Source: Syntrophaceae bacterium UBA6252 (GTDB lineage Bacteria; Desulfobacterota; Syntrophia; Syntrophales; UBA6807). Taken from it: 64,000 nucleotides of DNA. The position numbers were made by a program, and so were the translations under genes. The stretch covers positions 1-64,000 of the forward strand of contig DJVQ01000025.1 in assembly GCA_002441265.1 (NCBI GenBank), written 5' to 3'. Positions 9,067 to 16,136 of the stretch are shown here, piece after piece (the stretch's first letter is position 1; each line of letters opens with the position of its first letter). Under the pieces are notes generated by a model that was not told where the DNA came from, ran no database searches, and worked only from the letters and a program-made list of their open reading frames with translations.

Positions 9067-9250
9067 GGGGCGCGAAACGGTTTTGGAGGCGAATAAGCGC
9101 CTTTTCGCAACGGTTCCTTTCGAAGCGGAACGGCCGCAACACCGCTTGTCCGAGCCGGAAAAGCCCCATAGGGCGAATCCGCGGTGTTGCAGTGGAGCGA
9201 GAAAACTGGAACCGTCGAAAAGCGGTTCCTGAGCCGGAAAACCGTCCGCG
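9067..9250. repeat. Long imperfect palindromic repeat, copy A
   Basis: The core runs from GGGGCGCG to AAAACCGTCCGCG. The left arm (ACGGTTTTGGAGGCGAAT, CGGTTCCTTTCG, CCGCAACACCGC) is mirrored by the right arm (GCGGTGTTGCAG, GGAACCGTCG, CGGTTCCTGAGCC, AAAACCGTCCGCG), so the whole unit can fold back on itself. Copy B lies 304 bases further on. Confidence 0.85.
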
Positions 9251-9370
9251 ACCCCGGGGGAACAGCCACATCAATCCGCTCGCCCTCGTCCCGACCGGGG
9301 CTGAAGCCCCGGATTCCATCTGAAGAGTCTTCTCATCCATCGGGATTCTATCCCAAGGAACCGCCGTCGA

Positions 9371-9555
9371 AGGGCGCGGAACAGTTTTGGAGGCGAATCA
9401 ACCGTCTTTTCGTCACGGTTCCTTTCGAAGCGGCACGCCCGCAACACCGCCTGTCAGAGTCTGATGGCCCCATAGGACAAATCCGCGGTGTTGCAGTGGA
9501 GCGAGAAAATTGGAACCGTCGAAAAGCGGTTCCTGAGCCGGAAAACCGTCCGCGC
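9371..9555. repeat. Long imperfect palindromic repeat, copy B
   Basis: Second tandem unit of the array upstream of selB, offset 304 bases from copy A, with the same mirrored arms (CCGCAACACCGC on the left, GCGGTGTTGCAG on the right). Differences from copy A cluster around the hairpin centre (CTGTCAGAGTCTGATGG). It is followed by the conserved CAGCCACATCAATCCGC linker, which then decays before selB. Confidence 0.85.
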
Positions 9556-9736
9556 CCCCCGGGAAGCAGCCACATCAATCCGCTCGCCCCCGTCCCGACC
9601 GGAACCCGCCGTTTGAAAAACGTGCTCTATCGACCCGTTACCGGTTCGTCACGGGTTTCGTTGTGAATTGTCCCGTTTTCTGTTATCCAGGGGGAAAATG
9701 CAGGAAGGGCGATAGCCTTTCAAGGGAAAGGAACCG

Positions 9737-11665
9737 ATGAAGCACATCATCCTCGGAACGGCGGGTCACGTGGATCACGGGAAGACCTCCCTCATCCGGG
9801 CGCTCACCGGAATCGACACGGACCGGCTGAAGGAGGAAAAGGAACGGGGAATCACCATCGAACTCGGCTTCGCGCGGATGACCCTTCCCGGCGGGCTGAC
9901 CATCGGCATCGTGGACGTACCCGGCCACGAGCGGTTCGTGAAGCACATGGTCGCCGGCGCGGGGGGGATCGATCTCGTGGCCCTGGTCATCGCCGCAGAC
10001 GAGGGGGTCATGCCGCAGACCCGGGAGCACCTGGACATCTGCAGCCTTCTCGGCATCCGCACCGGCCTCGTCGCCGTCACCAAGACGGACCTGGTCGACC
10101 GGGACTGGCTCGATCTCGTCATCGAGGAAATCGGCGACTTCCTGAAAGGCACCTTTCTCGAGCCGGCGCCGATCGTCGCCGTTTCGGCAACAACGGGGGA
10201 AGGGCTTCCCGAATTCGTGTCGGCACTGGAAAAGGTCATCACACCCATGGAGGACCGCTCCGAATCGGGATTTTTCCGGCTCCCAGTAGACCGGGTGTTC
10301 ACCATGAAGGGGTTCGGGACGGTCGTCACGGGAACCCTCGTGTCCGGGAAGATCCGCGTCGGGGAAACGGCGGACCTCCTCCCGCAGAAGGTCCGCGCAA
10401 AAGTCCGGGGGCTCCAGGTCCACAACGAAGCCGTGGATACGGCCCTGGCGGGGCAGCGTACGGCGATCAACCTGCAGGGCATCGAAAAGGAGGCGGTGGA
10501 ACGGGGCAACGTTCTCGCCGCCGTCGACACCTTCGAGCCGTCCTCCGTCATGGACGTCTCCTTCCGGTATCTGCCGTCGGCGGGAAGGAAACTGAAGACC
10601 CGGGCCGCGGTCCGGTTCCATTGCGGAACCAGTGAAATCCTTGCCAGGATCGTCATCATGAACCGCCAGCAGATCGAGCCCGGCGAGGAATGCTACGGCC
10701 AGATCTTTCTGGAAGCGCCGGCTGTGGCCTCCGGCGGAGACCGTTTCGTTCTCCGGAGCATTTCCCCGGCGGCGACCATCGGCGGGGGGGTCATCCTGGA
10801 CCCTCTCGCGAAGAAGTGGAGAGCCCGGGAAAAGAAACGGCAGAGCGAATGGGAAATCCTCCAGGGGGGAACGGGCCTCGAAAAGACGTCGGTGATTCTC
10901 CACAGAGCGGGCCTGGAAGGAATCTCCAGGGAGCGGCTCGCCGTGAGAACCGGCATGTCCCAGGGAGAAATGAAGCGGATCCTCGACCAGCTTCTCTCCA
11001 GGAGGGAGGCCCTCCTGCTCGACGGCGACCCCCCGAGGCTCTTTCACTGGGACGTTTACCGGAAGCTCCAGGAGGACATCCTCGCCGAGGCGACGGAATA
11101 TCACAGGAACCAGCCTCTCCGGAAAGGCTGCTCCCGGGAGGAGCTGAGAATCCGCATCGGGGCATCCGTCGACGTCAAGCTCTTCAACCGGGCCCTCCGG
11201 GATCTCGAGGAGGGGAAAAAGATCGTCTCCGAACAGGACACCGTCCGGATTCCCTCCCATGCCGTGGCACTTACCGGCGACCTCGAATCCCTGAGGGGGG
11301 AAATCGAGAACACTTACAGGGAGGCGGGTCTGGAACCGCCCCTGACCCGGGAAGTCCTGGAACGGAGCGGTGACCGAAAGGGCGGCGGCGCCAAGATCCT
11401 CGACCTCCTGACCAGGGAGGGAACCCTGGTCAAGGTCAGCGAGGAACTTTATTTCCACAGGGAGGCCCTGGAAGGGCTGGCGAAGACCTACACCGATTTC
11501 CTTCTCAGGGAAGGAACGGCAACCCCGGGAACGTTTCGGGACCTGACGAACCTGTCCCGCAAATTCACCATTCCCCTCATGGAATACTTCGACAAGACCC
11601 GCCTGACCATGCGGGTGGGGGATCACCGGGTACTGAGAGAGCGCAAGGAAGAAGGCAATGGATGA
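9737..11665 (+). CDS. selB: Selenocysteine-specific translation elongation factor SelB
   Basis: GTPase that brings Sec-tRNA(Sec) to in-frame UGA codons marked by a SECIS hairpin. The 642-residue protein has an EF-Tu-like G domain (GTAGHVDHGKTS at residues 8-19, DVPGHERFVK, TKTD), beta-barrel domains, and a C-terminal part of tandem winged helices that bind SECIS RNA (about residues 390-640). It ends inside fdhD with an 8-base overlap. A Sec-containing formate dehydrogenase lies in the same window, giving it an obvious client. selA, selC and selD are not in the window. Confidence 0.97.
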   Translation: MKHIILGTAGHVDHGKTSLIRALTGIDTDRLKEEKERGITIELGFARMTLPGGLTIGIVDVPGHERFVKHMVAGAGGIDLVALVIAADEGVMPQTREHLDICSLLGIRTGLVAVTKTDLVDRDWLDLVIEEIGDFLKGTFLEPAPIVAVSATTGEGLPEFVSALEKVITPMEDRSESGFFRLPVDRVFTMKGFGTVVTGTLVSGKIRVGETADLLPQKVRAKVRGLQVHNEAVDTALAGQRTAINLQGIEKEAVERGNVLAAVDTFEPSSVMDVSFRYLPSAGRKLKTRAAVRFHCGTSEILARIVIMNRQQIEPGEECYGQIFLEAPAVASGGDRFVLRSISPAATIGGGVILDPLAKKWRAREKKRQSEWEILQGGTGLEKTSVILHRAGLEGISRERLAVRTGMSQGEMKRILDQLLSRREALLLDGDPPRLFHWDVYRKLQEDILAEATEYHRNQPLRKGCSREELRIRIGASVDVKLFNRALRDLEEGKKIVSEQDTVRIPSHAVALTGDLESLRGEIENTYREAGLEPPLTREVLERSGDRKGGGAKILDLLTREGTLVKVSEELYFHREALEGLAKTYTDFLLREGTATPGTFRDLTNLSRKFTIPLMEYFDKTRLTMRVGDHRVLRERKEEGNG

Positions 11666-12425
11666 CGGCAGAAACCTCGCGGGCGATCGGGAGGTTTACT
11701 GGTTCGACGGGTCCGGCCTGTCGAAGCGGTCCGTGTCCGTGATCCGGGAGTCGGTCCTCCGGGTCATTCTCAACGGCCGGGCGGTCGTGGAAATCGCCTG
11801 CCTCGGGACCCACGGGGAAGAACTGGCGGTGGGCTTTCTCCGATCCGAGGGCCTTCTCGAACGGCGGGAGGATCTCCGGTCCGTCGCCGCGGCAGGCGGG
11901 GAGGTCCGGATCGAGGCAGCGGTGGCCGCCGGCAAAGCGCAAGGGGGACCGACCCTTCTCCTGTCCAGCGGTTCCCGGGAAACGGCGCGCAGAACGCCGG
12001 AACCGGTCGCCCTCTCGCCGCTTCCCTTCACGGCGCGGGACATTTCCACCCTCATGGAAGAACACCTCCGGGCCACGGAACTCCATGCCCGGACCCGGGG
12101 AACCCACGGATCCTCCCTGGCCGGGGAGACGGGAATCCTCATCACCAGGGAGGACATCGGAAGGCACAACACGATCGACATGATCGGGGGGCACCTGCTC
12201 CTTCAAAAGGAGGACGGAGCCGGGAAGCTCCTTCTGACCACGGGACGGCTTTCCTCGGAGATGGTCCGGAAGGTGTGGAACCTGGGGATCCCCGCCCTCG
12301 CCTCCCATGCCGCCGCCACGTCCGAAGGCATCGAAACGGCCGAAAGGGGCGGACTCACCCTGATGGGATGCGTCCGGAACGGTACCATGAAAATATACAC
12401 CCATCATGAAAGGATTCGATTTTGA
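11658..12425 (+). CDS. fdhD: FdhD family sulfurtransferase for formate dehydrogenase, lacking the usual cysteine
   Basis: FdhD moves sulfur from IscS to the molybdenum cofactor and is required for formate dehydrogenase activity. The 255-residue protein has family signatures: CLGTHGEELAVGFLRSEGLL, the RTRGTHGSSL segment, REDIGRHNTIDMIGG, TTGRLSSEMVRK and LMGCVRNGTMKIYTH. Where family members usually carry a catalytic cysteine after TSG, this one reads SSGSRET, and no CxxC is present. It is coupled to selB (8-base overlap) and to the following nuclease. Family membership is secure; full activity is not. Confidence 0.9.
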   Translation: MDDGRNLAGDREVYWFDGSGLSKRSVSVIRESVLRVILNGRAVVEIACLGTHGEELAVGFLRSEGLLERREDLRSVAAAGGEVRIEAAVAAGKAQGGPTLLLSSGSRETARRTPEPVALSPLPFTARDISTLMEEHLRATELHARTRGTHGSSLAGETGILITREDIGRHNTIDMIGGHLLLQKEDGAGKLLLTTGRLSSEMVRKVWNLGIPALASHAAATSEGIETAERGGLTLMGCVRNGTMKIYTHHERIRF

Positions 12426-13378
12426 GCGTGAAAAACCTGTTCGTGCGGGACATCCAGCCCGCAAGCAAGATCGAGGACACGTTCCTCGTCGTGGAAAAAA
12501 ATCTCGTCATCTCGCAGAAGGGAAGCCTTTACCTCAGCCTTCGCCTCAGGGACAAGACCGGTGACGTCGAGGGCAGGGTCTGGGATCGGGCCGCGGAACT
12601 CAACCGGATGTTCCAGAAAGGGGACGTCGTTTTCGTCCGTTCCCGGGCGGTCCGCTACCGGGAGGCGACCCAGCTCTCCATAACGGACATCGAAAAACCG
12701 GACCCCGCCGACGTCCGGATGGAGGATTACGCCCCCACCTCCCGTTTCGGCGCGGAGGAAATGTTCCAGGCGCTTCAGGCGTTCGTGGAGGGAATCGAAA
12801 ACCCCTTCCTGAAAAGCCTCCTTCACGGCATCTTCGGGGATGCCGAGATCGCCGGTCTGTTCAAAAGAGCCGCCGCCGCGAAGGCCATGCATCACTTCTA
12901 CGCGGGCGGGCTGCTCGAACACACCCTTTCGGTGACCCGGATCCTCGATTTCCTTTCCCGTCACTACGAAAGGGTCAACCGGGATCTTCTCCTCACCGGA
13001 GGGATGCTCCACGACATCGGAAAGATCCACGAACTCAGCCCGAACGGCATGATCGATTACACCGACGAAGGCCGCCTCATCGGCCACATCGTCATAGGAC
13101 TGGAACTGGTGGACCTGAAGATGGCCGCCGTGCCCGACTTCCCGCCGGATCTCGCCATGGAACTCCGCCACATCCTCATCAGCCATCACGGCGCTTTCGA
13201 GTACGGGTCCCCGAAGCGTCCCAAGACCGAGGAGGCCCTCATGGTCTATTTCGCCGACGATCTCGACGCCAAGGTGAACGCATTTCAGGAATTCATCGAC
13301 GATTCGAACGACGAGGAGTCGCGATGGACCCCCTTCCACCGCCTCTTCGAACGGTACATCTACAAGGGTCCCCGCTGA
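12422..13378 (+). CDS. 3'-5' exoribonuclease YhaM-like (OB-fold plus HD domain)
   Basis: A 318-residue protein with an N-terminal OB-fold nucleic-acid-binding domain (SLYLSLRLRDKTGDVEGRVWD, residues about 35-60) and a C-terminal HD phosphohydrolase domain with metal ligands in GGLLEHTLSV, MLHDIGKIHEL and ILISHHGAFEYGSPK. This two-domain order is that of the YhaM/CBF1 family of 3'-5' exonucleases. The start is TTG at 12422 (overlapping the fdhD stop) or GTG at 12428. No specific functional link to selB or fdhD is evident. Confidence 0.88.
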   Translation: MSVKNLFVRDIQPASKIEDTFLVVEKNLVISQKGSLYLSLRLRDKTGDVEGRVWDRAAELNRMFQKGDVVFVRSRAVRYREATQLSITDIEKPDPADVRMEDYAPTSRFGAEEMFQALQAFVEGIENPFLKSLLHGIFGDAEIAGLFKRAAAAKAMHHFYAGGLLEHTLSVTRILDFLSRHYERVNRDLLLTGGMLHDIGKIHELSPNGMIDYTDEGRLIGHIVIGLELVDLKMAAVPDFPPDLAMELRHILISHHGAFEYGSPKRPKTEEALMVYFADDLDAKVNAFQEFIDDSNDEESRWTPFHRLFERYIYKGPR

Positions 13379-13448
13379 AAGGACGAAATTCTTCCATGAC
13401 TGGAAAACGGTGGGGAAGACGGGCTTCCCCTCCGGACAGGCCCCCGGT

Positions 13449-14141
13449 CTACGCCGGTCTGTCCCCGAAAAGGGCCCTTCCGATCCGGACGATGGTGGCA
13501 CCCTCCTCCACGGCGACCTCGTAATCCTGGGTCATCCCCATGGAAAGCTCTCCCAGGGAGACCCCCGGAACCTCCTTTTCGAGGATCCTGTCCCGCAGCT
13601 CCCGGAGGGCTCTGAAGAAAGGCCTGGCCTGTTCCGGATCGTCGAACCAGGGGGGCATGGTCATGAGTCCCCGGACGGAAAGATGCTCCATGGCCGCCAC
13701 CTCCCGGACGAGGGCCTCCGCCTCCTCCGGTGAAATCCCTCCCTTGGTCTCCTCGCCGCTGAGGCTCACCTGGATCAGGACGGGGGTCACGACGCCGGCG
13801 AGGCGGGACCGTTTGTCCAGCTCCGCCGCAAGGCCCGGGCGGTCCACCGAGTGAACCAGGTCGAAGAGGCGGACGGCGTATTTCGCCTTGTTCGACTGGA
13901 GGTGCCCGATCAGGTGCCACTCCGTCTTTCTTCCCATGGATGCGATCTTCCGTTTCGCTTCCTGGACATAGTTCTCTCCGAGGATGTCCACCCCCGCGTC
14001 AACGGCCTCACGGATCCGCGCATCGTCCACCGTCTTGGTCACGGCCATGAGGCGGACCCCGGCGGGGTCCCTCCCCTTTCTCAGGGCCGCCTCGGCGATC
14101 CGGCGGCGCACCTCCCGGACGGCTTCATGGACCGAACTCAT
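13449..14141 (-). CDS. YggS family PLP homeostasis protein
   Basis: Pyridoxal-phosphate-binding protein of the YggS/PROSC family (alanine racemase N-terminal-like barrel) that buffers PLP in the cytoplasm. The 230-residue protein shows the PLP-lysine motif LMAVTKTVDDARIREA, LGENYVQEAKRK, WHLIGHLQSNKAK, and the C-terminal LSMGMTQDYEVAVEEGATIVRIGRALFG. The ATG at 14141 overlaps the maf stop by 4 bases (ATGA). It converges on the yhaM-like gene across a 70-base gap. Confidence 0.94.
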   Translation of the reverse strand: MSSVHEAVREVRRRIAEAALRKGRDPAGVRLMAVTKTVDDARIREAVDAGVDILGENYVQEAKRKIASMGRKTEWHLIGHLQSNKAKYAVRLFDLVHSVDRPGLAAELDKRSRLAGVVTPVLIQVSLSGEETKGGISPEEAEALVREVAAMEHLSVRGLMTMPPWFDDPEQARPFFRALRELRDRILEKEVPGVSLGELSMGMTQDYEVAVEEGATIVRIGRALFGDRPA

Positions 14142-14737
14142 CGGCGCCCCCTTTCCGGGAAATGGACCGCTCCCACCCGCTTCAGCGCGCAGACGACCTC
14201 GCACAACGGAAGGCCGATCACGTTGGTGCAGGAACCGTGAATCTCTCCGACGAACACCGCTCCCATCCCCTGGACCGCGTATGCGCCCGCCTTGTCATAG
14301 GGTTCGGGGGTGCCCGCGTACCATTCCAGTTCATCCTCCGGAATCTCCCGGAACATCACCACGGACTCCACGGCCTCGGAAACCGCCGGCGGCCCCTCGC
14401 CGCGGAGAAGGGAGAATCCGGTGATCACCTGATGACTCCTGCCGCTCAGTTTCCGGAGCATCTCCTTCGCCTCCCCGGCGTTCCGGGGTTTGCCGAGCAC
14501 CTCCCCGTCGACCACGACCACCGTGTCCGCCCCGAGGACCCAGGAGGCGGGATGCCGTGCGGCAGCCATGCGGCTTTTTTCGAGAGAGAGCCGGATTGCA
14601 TGATTCCTCGGGGTTTCCCCGTTCAGGAAGGTTTCCGGCACATCGCTCGGCGCTACGGTGAAGCGAAGCCCGAGGCTCCCCAGAAGTTCTCTCCTTCTCG
14701 GGGACGCCGAGGCCAGGATGAATGCGGGTAGGGACAC
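14138..14737 (-). CDS. maf: Maf family nucleoside triphosphate pyrophosphatase
   Basis: Maf-type house-cleaning pyrophosphatase that hydrolyses dTTP/UTP or modified nucleotides. The 199-residue protein begins SLPAFILASASPRRRELL, has the VLGADTVVVVDGEVLGKP catalytic segment and GEIHGSCTNVIGLPL near the C-terminus. I chose the GTG at 14737, which follows AAAGAAAGGATTTCTGTC. The frame remains open to an ATG at 14776, but that extension is encoded by the left end of a dispersed repeat. Confidence 0.92.
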   Translation of the reverse strand: MSLPAFILASASPRRRELLGSLGLRFTVAPSDVPETFLNGETPRNHAIRLSLEKSRMAAARHPASWVLGADTVVVVDGEVLGKPRNAGEAKEMLRKLSGRSHQVITGFSLLRGEGPPAVSEAVESVVMFREIPEDELEWYAGTPEPYDKAGAYAVQGMGAVFVGEIHGSCTNVIGLPLCEVVCALKRVGAVHFPERGRR

Positions 14738-14754
14738 GACAGAAATCCTTTCTT

Positions 14755-14905
14755 TACGGCTTCGGAAAAAGTTCATATGCTGCGTTGCCCTTCTTCTCTC
14801 CTCCCTGCGGCGTACCGAAAGTACGCCTCGGTCCTCGCGATTCGGGCGCCTTGCCTTTGGAGCTTCTTCCTTTGCCGTTATTTCCCGACTTTCTTCAAAT
14901 CCGTC
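14755..14905. repeat. Dispersed inverted-repeat element with TACGGCTTCGGAAAAAG end
   Basis: Palindromic intergenic element between maf and the yjbQ-like gene. The left end reads ACGGCTTCGGAAAAAGTTC, the middle contains GGCGTACCGAAAGTACGCC, and the right end GACTTTCTTCAAATCCGTC is a degenerate mirror of the left. The same end sequence recurs at about 15.5, 15.9 and 37.1 kb. I recall similar repeats from Desulfobacterota genomes. Confidence 0.7.
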
Positions 14906-14929
14906 TTTCCTGACGATCCCCTTCGGGAT

Positions 14930-15331
14930 TCAGGCCTTTGCGGGCACCAGGGCGACCAGGACGCGCCGCGTCCTGGGACCGTCGAACTCGCAGAAAAAAA
15001 GAGACTGCCAAGTCCCGAGCACGAGCTCCCCCCTCTCGACGAAAACCGCGGCCGAGGCCCCGAAGAGAGAGGATTTGATGTGGGCCGCCGAATTCCCCTC
15101 GCTGTGCCGGTAGCAGTTATTCCACGGAACGAGCCGGTCCATGGCCGCCAGGAGGTCCCGGGGAACGTCGGGGTCCGCGTTTTCGTTGATGGTGACCGCG
15201 GCGGTGGTGTGGGGCACGTACACGTGGCAGATCCCTTCGCTCACGCCGCTCTCCCGGACGATGTCCCGTACTTCCCCCGTGATGTCGATCATCTCGCTCC
15301 TGGCGCCGGTTTTAAGGGAAAACTGTTTCAT
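14930..15331 (-). CDS. YjbQ/UPF0047 family protein (secondary thiamine-phosphate synthase-like)
   Basis: Small 133-residue protein of the YjbQ/UPF0047 family, some members of which show weak thiamine-phosphate synthase activity. Signatures are VYVPHTTAAVTINENADPDV, NNCYRHSEGNSAAHIKSSLFG and LVLGTWQSLFFCEFDGPR, with the conserved histidines and glutamate of the family's active site. I chose the ATG at 15331 (MKQFSLKTG); the frame runs upstream to 15469 without family-like sequence. The physiological role is not established. Confidence 0.88.
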   Translation of the reverse strand: MKQFSLKTGARSEMIDITGEVRDIVRESGVSEGICHVYVPHTTAAVTINENADPDVPRDLLAAMDRLVPWNNCYRHSEGNSAAHIKSSLFGASAAVFVERGELVLGTWQSLFFCEFDGPRTRRVLVALVPAKA

Positions 15332-15490
15332 GGAGCCCGCCTTCGAATGGGAATCCGTCCCCGGCGGATGCTTCCCCGGAAGGACGGTCACCCCACTATA
15401 ATGAATGGAGGCGGATTTTTCAACAGAGCTCCCCGTCCGCAGGGGGTAGGAAGGCCGAACCAAGCCCACGCTTTCGAGAAAGGTAAAATA

Positions 15491-15537
15491 TGACGGCTTC
15501 GTAAAAAGTGTTGAATTGGCCTTATTACAAGTTCGTC
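15491..15537. repeat. Short remnant of the GACGGCTTCGTAAAAAG dispersed repeat
   Basis: TGACGGCTTCGTAAAAAGTG at 15491 and ACAAGTTCGTCA ending near 15537 are the two ends of the dispersed element with almost no middle. It lies about 40 bases upstream of the riboswitch promoter. Confidence 0.6.
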
Positions 15538-15578
15538 AAATATTCATCGTATGATGCAATATCTCTATGAAATACTTC

Positions 15579-15607
15579 TTGACAGAAACGGCCGTCTCTT
15601 TTAATGT
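15579..15607 (+). promoter_or_regulatory. Sigma-70 type promoter of the riboswitch-pilin operon
   Basis: TTGACA at 15579-15584 and TAATGT at 15602-15607 are separated by exactly 17 bases. Transcription is predicted to start near 15614, about 15-20 bases before the riboswitch, so the full aptamer would be in the leader. Confidence 0.8.
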
Positions 15608-15629
15608 TTTATGTGAAACACGTGGCTCT

Positions 15630-15718
15630 TTGAGAACCGATAAAGGCAAACTATCCGTAAGGGTAGGACGCAAAGCCATGGGTCCGCGGATGCGGATCGC
15701 CAGGCCGCCGAAGTTCTT
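15630..15718 (+). ncRNA. Cyclic-di-GMP-I (GEMM) riboswitch
   Basis: The sequence contains the GEMM-I hallmarks in order. AGAAC (P1) is followed by AAAGGCAAAC, then the P2 hairpin CTATCC-GTAA-GGGTAG with a GNRA tetraloop. Next come GGACGCAAAGCC, a P3 hairpin (CCGC-GGAT-GCGG) with GATCGCC, and GTTCT closing P1. The base aligned to position 20 of the Vibrio Vc2 aptamer reads G, as expected for c-di-GMP rather than cGAMP. It lies directly behind a strong promoter and ahead of the prepilin peptidase/minor pilin genes. Confidence 0.88.
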
Positions 15719-15744
15719 TCATCGATTTCCCCGCACGGCGGGTT

Positions 15745-15780
15745 CCCTTTCCGGAAGGAAGGGGTTTCCGTCTTTCCTTT
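15745..15780 (+). terminator. Terminator-like hairpin, possible riboswitch expression platform
   Basis: CCCTTTCC-GGAA-GGAAGGGG forms an 8-bp stem (one G-T pair) with a 4-base loop, followed by TTTCCGTCTTTCC. It starts 27 bases after the aptamer, where an expression platform would sit. A second small hairpin (CCCGC-ACG-GCGGG) lies between. The T-tract is interrupted, so termination strength is uncertain. Confidence 0.5.
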
Positions 15781-15883
15781 CCAGCGATATTGCTGTATCT
15801 TCCCCACGAAGAAGACCCGATGAACGTGCAGGAAGTCCTCCGTGCCGATCGCCCGGCAGCGGTTTTCCAGGGAATCCGGAACC

Positions 15884-16048
15884 TTGACGGCTTCGAAAAA
15901 ATCCCTACGCTTCGCTGCCCCTGAGCCCCCGGCCCCGAGGCGCACTGAAAGTACGCCCCGGCCCCGGGATTTCGGGCGCGCCGGCCGCCGAGTTCTCAAC
16001 CCTGCCGCCGGGGAAAGCGTTGTCTGGACTTTTTTGCGAGCCTGTCGA
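15884..16048. repeat. Dispersed inverted-repeat element in the pilin operon leader
   Basis: The left end TTGACGGCTTCGAAAAAATC and right end GACTTTTTTGCGAGCCTGTCGA frame a GC-rich middle with CGCACTGAAAGTACGCC. It is the same family as the elements at 14.8 and 37.0 kb. It lies between the riboswitch and prepilin peptidase and so would be transcribed in the leader. Confidence 0.7.
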
Positions 16049-16136
16049 CCGCTGAAACAGCCGGATTCCCGATCTCCCCGGGGAGCGGAAAGGGACAGGA
16101 ACGCGTTTCCCGAACCATGGAACGGGTCATGAAAGG

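Larger units (their letters stand above)
8790..9736. other. Gene-free intergenic region between divergent ruvX and selB, filled with repeats
   Basis: About 950 bases with no convincing gene. It holds short perfect hairpins (CCGGGGCTGAAGCCCCGG near 8926, and a GGCCCTTCAGGGCC palindrome near 9007) and two tandem copies of a long imperfect palindrome. Open frames here are by-products of the repeat composition. The last 75 bases before selB are AT-richer and probably contain its promoter, although no strong -35/-10 pair stands out. Confidence 0.8.
15332..16136. other. Long intergenic region holding promoter, riboswitch, terminator-like hairpin and repeats
   Basis: About 800 bases without a supportable gene between the divergent yjbQ-like gene and the prepilin peptidase. 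In order it contains a short repeat end at 15491-15537, a near-consensus promoter, a GEMM-I riboswitch, a hairpin with a T-rich tail, and a dispersed repeat at 15884-16048. The last 90 bases before 16137 show no clear second promoter. Confidence 0.8.

Noticed and set aside
8945..9340. Open frames within the palindromic repeat arrays (here and at 9348-9578, 30291-30629, 30364-30966)
   Set aside because: The same peptide fragments (FRRFQFSRSTATPRI and similar) recur wherever the repeat occurs and on both strands; they reflect repeat composition, not genes.
14738..14776. Longer Maf start at 14776
   Set aside because: The extension MNFFRSRKERISVV is encoded by a dispersed repeat end; GTG 14737 has an RBS and gives the family N-terminus.
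15820..15924. 34-codon frame after the riboswitch (MNVQEVLRADRP)
   Set aside because: It has no good RBS, no recognisable motif, and its second half is the end of a dispersed repeat. It may be a gene remnant but cannot be supported.
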